A stretch of 8,379 nucleotides of DNA, from positions 1 to 8,379 of the forward strand of contig CALVRQ010000072.1 of assembly GCA_944358685.1 (NCBI GenBank). The letters run 5' to 3'. Positions 6,775 through 8,379 of the stretch are shown piece by piece (within the stretch, counting starts at the first letter, position 1; each line of letters begins with the position of its first letter). Made by a program: the position numbers and the translations under genes. The DNA is from an uncultured Bacilli bacterium. GTDB lineage: Bacteria; Bacillota_I; Bacilli_A; RF39; UBA660. The notes below the pieces were generated by a model. The model worked only from the letters and a program-made list of their open reading frames with translations. It was not told the DNA's origin and did not search any database.

Positions 6775-6780
6775 AAAGTT

Positions 6781-6798
6781 AAAAGAGTTTACTCTTTT
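6781..6798. repeat. Hairpin between the divergent suf and HIT promoters
   Basis: AAAAGAG (6781-6787) and CTCTTTT (6792-6798) pair over 7 bp around TTTA. On the plus strand TTT follows, so it resembles a weak terminator, but no gene ends here. It overlaps the candidate HIT -35, so it may be a regulatory dyad. Confidence 0.35.
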
Positions 6799-6817
6799 TT
6801 TCTATATGTGATAAAAT
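6788..6817 (+). promoter_or_regulatory. Candidate promoter of the HIT-family gene
   Basis: TTTACT (6788-6793, 4 of 6 bases), an 18-bp spacer, then TAAAAT (6812-6817) preceded by TGA as an extended -10. The -10 ends 18 nt before the HIT start, mirroring the suf promoter on the other strand. Confidence 0.4.
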
Positions 6818-6834
6818 AATTATGGTGATGAAAA

Positions 6835-7197
6835 ATGAATTGTATATTTTGTAAAATTGTAAATGGAGAAATACCTTCATACACCATATACGAAGATGAT
6901 ATCGTAAAAGTTTTTCTAGACACTAATCCAGACGTCAATGGTCACACCTTAATCGTTCCTAAAAAACATTATCAAGACCTATTTGATATTGATAATGAAA
7001 CTCTAATTCATATTATGGATACAGCTAGAAAAATAGACAAACTTTTAAAAGACAAATTACACACCGATGGTTTAACTTTAGTTCAAAATAACGGTCTAAA
7101 ACAAGAAGTTAAACATTTTCATCTTCACTTAAAACCACAATACAAAAATGAAGGAAAAAAACTATCTCCAGAAGAAGTTTATAACATACTAAAATAA
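6835..7197 (+). CDS. hit: HIT-family (histidine triad) nucleotide-binding protein
   Basis: A 120-residue HIT protein, slightly shorter than the roughly 140 residues of B. subtilis Hit. HIT proteins are small cytosolic dimers that hydrolyse nucleoside phosphoramidates or related nucleotide conjugates. The cellular substrate in bacteria is generally not established. Visible features: CIFCKIVNGEIPS (3-15), VFLDTNPDVNGHTLIVPKKH (26-45), and the triad HFHLHL with His94, His96 and His98, the middle one being the catalytic nucleophile. Cys3, Cys6, His45 and His94 fit the zinc site seen in many bacterial HIT proteins. The usual PR after the triad is PQ. The start follows GGTGATG. It is monocistronic: divergent from suf on one side and closed by a strong terminator that includes its stop codon. 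Confidence 0.95.
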   Translation: MNCIFCKIVNGEIPSYTIYEDDIVKVFLDTNPDVNGHTLIVPKKHYQDLFDIDNETLIHIMDTARKIDKLLKDKLHTDGLTLVQNNGLKQEVKHFHLHLKPQYKNEGKKLSPEEVYNILK

Positions 7198-7221
7198 GTG
7201 CATTAAAACACTTATTTTTTT
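7191..7221 (+). terminator. Terminator of the HIT gene, stop codon in the stem
   Basis: Arms 7191-7200 (AAAATAAGTG) and 7209-7218 (CACTTATTTT) pair over 10 bp around an 8-nt loop, and the T-run continues to 7221. The TAA stop (7195-7197) is within the upstream arm. Confidence 0.85.
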
Positions 7222-7280
7222 ATATAAATATTATACCTCTCTAAACATTTGCCATATTCATAAAACATCTTACCTCATAT

Positions 7281-7289
7281 CATAAATTA
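7281..7289 (+). promoter_or_regulatory. Sigma-K-like -10 element before the CotD-like gene
   Basis: CATAAATTA matches the CATANNNTA -10 pattern known for the mother-cell factor sigma-K, which drives cotD in B. subtilis. It ends 18 nt before the start codon. The AC expected at -35 is not at the ideal distance: the nearest AC leaves a 14-bp spacer. A TTGCCA at 7249-7254 lacks a matching sigma-A -10. The assignment is suggestive only. Confidence 0.4.
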
Positions 7290-7306
7290 GATAAGGGGGA
7301 AAGAAA

Positions 7307-7576
7307 ATGTTTAGAAAAAATTTTGGATTTAGACCAATGAATAACTGTTGTAATCCAGAACCAAACTGTCCAATAATGGAACCAGTTATTACTAACTGTA
7401 TTGAAAAAGAATTTTGTCATGAGGTTAAACACGTCTGTCCAATCCATACTCATGTAATCAACAAACACATCTATAATCATACCTACACTCCAGAATACAG
7501 CTGCTCTGAAGAAAATCAAATCATCAACAACGACCCAGGGTGCTGCTGCAATAAATTTAATAACAATGGTTTCTAA
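7307..7576 (+). CDS. Small Cys/His-rich protein resembling spore coat protein CotD
   Basis: An 89-residue protein with 10 Cys (14, 15, 21, 31, 37, 44, 66, 79-81) and 6 His (38, 42, 47, 49, 54, 58). The centre, PVITNCIEKEFCHEVKHVCP then IHTHVINKHIYNHTYTPEYS, followed by a CCC cluster, follows the CotD pattern: His-Pro/His-Thr pairs, VNKH, a tyrosine-rich HTY segment and C-terminal CC. CotD is an inner spore-coat protein in Bacillus. There is no signal peptide or membrane segment. ATG 7307 follows a strong AAGGGGG site with 7-nt spacing. A CATANNNTA element upstream fits late mother-cell expression. It has its own terminator and is not operonic with the HIT gene. It could instead be a metal-binding or other small Cys-rich protein; the CotD match rests on motif pattern only. 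Confidence 0.65.
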   Translation: MFRKNFGFRPMNNCCNPEPNCPIMEPVITNCIEKEFCHEVKHVCPIHTHVINKHIYNHTYTPEYSCSEENQIINNDPGCCCNKFNNNGF

Positions 7577-7590
7577 GCCATTGTTTTTTT
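7562..7590 (+). terminator. Terminator of the CotD-like gene (repeat copy 1)
   Basis: AACAATGG (7562-7569) pairs perfectly with CCATTGTT (7578-7585). With the inner T-A and T-G pairs it reaches 10 bp around TCTA, followed by a T-run to 7590. The TAA stop (7574-7576) spans the loop and the first inner pair. Positions 7565-7589 recur identically after mazF. Confidence 0.88.
7565..7589 (+). repeat. 25-nt direct repeat, left copy, flanking mazEF
   Basis: These 25 bases are identical to 8225-8249, exactly 660 bp away. The unit includes most of the terminator hairpin and T-run. The mazEF promoter and both genes lie between the copies. Identity stops at 7564 (C, against T) and 7590 (T, against C). 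Confidence 0.95.
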
Positions 7591-7591
7591 G

Positions 7592-7620
7592 TTGACAAAT
7601 GTATAAACATTGTATATACT
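7592..7620 (+). promoter_or_regulatory. mazEF promoter with embedded dyads
   Basis: A consensus TTGACA (7592-7597), a 17-bp spacer and TATACT (7615-7620, 5 of 6 bases). This is the strongest sigma-A promoter in the window. The spacer holds an inverted repeat AATGT (7598-7602)/ACATT (7607-7611), and the -10 lies in the palindrome GTATATAC (7612-7619). These are plausible sites for autorepression by MazE or MazEF. The predicted start is about 13 nt before the mazE ATG. Confidence 0.75.
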
Positions 7621-7639
7621 ATAATTAGGAGATGATTTC

Positions 7640-7885
7640 ATGGAAGCAAAACTACAAAAATGGGGAAATTCAGATGGAATTAGAATCCCAAGTAATATAT
7701 TAAAATCATTAGAACTTAAAACAAACGACATAATTGAACTAACTGTTCAAGATAACCAAATAATAATCAAAAAAAGTGAAAAATCAAAAGAAATTTCCCT
7801 AAAAGAAAGATTTGCTAAATACAAAGGACCAAATTTAGCTAAAGATTTCACATGGGATGCACCCAAAGGAAAAGAACTATGGTAA
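7640..7885 (+). CDS. mazE: MazE-type antitoxin, AbrB-fold DNA-binding protein
   Basis: An 81-residue antitoxin. Residues 4-45 (KLQKWGNSDGIRIPSNIL through DNQIIIKK) are a SpoVT/AbrB swapped-hairpin domain that dimerises and binds DNA. KWGNS and the IRIP motif are diagnostic for MazE. Residues 46-81 are a charged, probably flexible tail ending KDFTWDAPKGKELW, matching the FDWGEPVGKEVW-type tail that wraps the toxin and blocks its RNA site. It starts after AGGAG with a consensus promoter 20 nt upstream. Its last 7 nt overlap mazF (CTATGGTAA), giving the usual antitoxin-first, coupled arrangement. The complex normally represses its own promoter, which fits the dyads there. The whole unit lies between two identical 25-nt repeats, suggesting recent acquisition. 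Confidence 0.93.
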   Translation: MEAKLQKWGNSDGIRIPSNILKSLELKTNDIIELTVQDNQIIIKKSEKSKEISLKERFAKYKGPNLAKDFTWDAPKGKELW

Positions 7886-8226
7886 AAAAATACATTCCAA
7901 ATCATGGTGATATTGTCGTCTTTGATTTTAATCCTACCAAAGGTCATGAACAAAACGGATATAGACCAGCCATAATTATTAGTAATTATACCTTTAATAA
8001 AAACACCAAAATGGCTATAGCTTGTCCAATCACTTCAAATGATAAAAATTTCCCAACCCATTATATATTACAAAACTGTCAAAAAGTAAAAGGTGCAGTC
8101 CTATGCGAACACATAAAAAGTATCGATTATGAAGTTAGAAATTTAAAATTCATCGAAAAAATTAATGAAGAAGAATTAAATAATATACTTAATTTAATAA
8201 AAGCTTGTATCAATAAAGAAGAATAA
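7879..8226 (+). CDS. mazF: MazF/PemK-type endoribonuclease toxin
   Basis: A 115-residue toxin of full family length. MazF toxins cut single-stranded RNA at short specific sequences and stop growth unless bound by MazE. Motifs: GDIVVFDFNPTKGHEQNGYRP (10-30), with the RP pair (Arg29) at the active site, followed by AIIIS; ACPITS (48-53), with the conserved Thr52; and VKGAVLCEHIKSIDY (70-84), equivalent to the VLCDQVKSLDW strand-loop, with EH in place of DQ. No catalytic disruption is visible, so it is probably active. The cut sequence cannot be deduced. ATG 7879 is preferred over the in-frame ATG at 7852 because it gives the normal N-terminus and has AAAGGA about 8 nt upstream. It overlaps mazE by 7 nt. 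The stop codon directly abuts the second 25-nt repeat. Confidence 0.94.
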   Translation: MVKKYIPNHGDIVVFDFNPTKGHEQNGYRPAIIISNYTFNKNTKMAIACPITSNDKNFPTHYILQNCQKVKGAVLCEHIKSIDYEVRNLKFIEKINEEELNNILNLIKACINKEE

Positions 8227-8249
8227 TGGTTTCTAAGCCATTGTTTTTT
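8223..8249 (+). terminator. Terminator of mazEF (repeat copy 2)
   Basis: The core hairpin ATGG/CCAT with inner T-A and T-G pairs and the T-run is identical to the terminator after the CotD-like gene. The outer arm begins with the mazF stop (AATAATGG against CCATTGTT), so one outer pair is a T-G wobble, whereas copy 1 pairs perfectly there. Confidence 0.85.
8225..8249 (+). repeat. 25-nt direct repeat, right copy, flanking mazEF
   Basis: Identical to 7565-7589. It begins within the mazF TAA codon (8224-8226) and ends before C8250, so the repeat boundary coincides with the end of the toxin gene. Confidence 0.95.
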
Positions 8250-8259
8250 CATAGAACAA

Positions 8260-8283
8260 AATACCAAAATAAATTTTGGTATT
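8260..8283 (-). terminator. 11-bp hairpin, likely terminator for minus-strand transcription entering from the right
   Basis: AATACCAAAAT (8260-8270) and ATTTTGGTATT (8273-8283) are perfect reverse complements. With a TTTA loop the stem is 10 bp. On the minus strand the stem is followed by TTGTTC, a moderately T-rich tail. On the plus strand it abuts another hairpin. Function as a terminator is inferred. Confidence 0.5.
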
Positions 8284-8303
8284 AGCTTACCTCACGGTAA
8301 GCT
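8284..8303 (-). repeat. 8-bp hairpin with GTGA (GNRA) loop on the minus strand
   Basis: AGCTTACC (8284-8291) and GGTAAGCT (8296-8303) pair perfectly. The loop reads GTGA on the minus strand, a GNRA tetraloop, and TCAC on the plus strand. It directly abuts the neighbouring hairpin. The GNRA loop favours a minus-strand RNA role. Confidence 0.55.
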
Positions 8304-8379
8304 CTTTCTACTTCATAGCAGTCTTAGACTCCTCCATAGACCAGTATCGGATAGTCGCTACCCTAATTATATTATTTAT
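8304..8379 (-). other. GC-richer tract at the right edge: 3' end of a minus-strand gene or a structured RNA
   Basis: Positions 8304-8363 have 28 G/C in 60 bases by hand count, clearly above the surroundings. On the minus strand one frame is open from 8379 to a TAG at 8308-8310 and would encode a C-terminus ending ATIRYWSMEESKTAMK; the other two frames are closed. I do not recognise this peptide. Alternatively, TATAAT at 8365-8370 on the minus strand could start a small RNA. GGGTAG and CTATCC (about 8347-8361) form a 6-bp hairpin with one wobble, and GTCTAAGAC forms another, followed by the two hairpins at 8260-8303. A transposase or intron remnant is also possible. The edge cuts the evidence short. 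Confidence 0.35.

Noticed and set aside
7280..7519. 79-aa open frame on the minus strand opposite the CotD-like gene
   Set aside because: It overlaps the better-supported plus-strand gene, which has a strong Shine-Dalgarno and a terminator. Its aromatic-rich sequence arises from reading the His/Cys codons in reverse.
7747..7953. 68-aa minus-strand frame opposite mazE and mazF
   Set aside because: It is fully covered by two recognisable genes on the plus strand and has no ribosome binding site or known motif.
7562..8249. Integron gene cassettes with attC sites, suggested by repeated palindromes after successive small genes
   Set aside because: The repeat is far shorter than an attC site, lacks GTTRRRY core sites and has the T-run of a terminator. 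No integrase gene is visible.
8335..8379. Resemblance of the minus-strand GGGTAGCGACTATCCGA to the 3' part of a c-di-GMP-I riboswitch
   Set aside because: Only a short hairpin stretch is similar. The expected upstream CACGCACAGGGCAAACC and AAAGCC segments are absent; the adjacent sequence is plain AT-rich.

Overview
The window comes from a strongly AT-rich, low-GC Gram-positive (Firmicutes-type) genome using the standard code: sufD ends in TGA and its tryptophan is TGG. MiaB with a Bacillus-like N-terminal extension, a degenerate RNase J2-like protein, a sufC-sufD-sufS cluster, a DgkB-like lipid kinase and a CotD-like spore-coat protein point to Bacilli or a relative such as Erysipelotrichia or uncultured RF39-type gut lineages. 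I cannot name a species.

Layout: positions 1-6678 are all on the minus strand, read right to left. sufC, sufD and sufS form a tightly coupled operon (8-nt overlap, then a 4-nt gap) that ends in a terminator. Then come an unrecognised 140-aa gene, a diacylglycerol-kinase-type lipid kinase, an RNase J2-like protein that has lost several metal ligands, a single type IV pilin-like protein, and the first 63 codons of miaB, which runs off the left edge. From 6835 to 8226 the genes are on the plus strand: a HIT-family protein, a small Cys/His-rich CotD-like protein with a sigma-K-like -10 element, and an overlapping mazE-mazF toxin-antitoxin pair. The last 150 nt hold a terminator, two abutting hairpins and a GC-richer tract that is either the 3' end of a minus-strand gene or a structured RNA.

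Most genes are housekeeping: Fe-S cluster assembly, tRNA modification, RNA decay and lipid recycling. MiaB is itself an Fe-S enzyme that depends on machinery such as SUF. The accessory part is 7307-8379. The most notable structure there is a 25-nt sequence covering most of a terminator, present in two identical copies 660 bp apart that bracket mazEF. This looks like a toxin-antitoxin cassette inserted at a terminator. A second theme is compactness: at least six genes have the stop codon inside or touching the terminator hairpin, and several promoters put the -10 box only about 17-21 nt before the start codon, often as an extended TGn -10.

I found no CRISPR array, tRNA or rRNA gene, complete insertion sequence or clearly new defence system.
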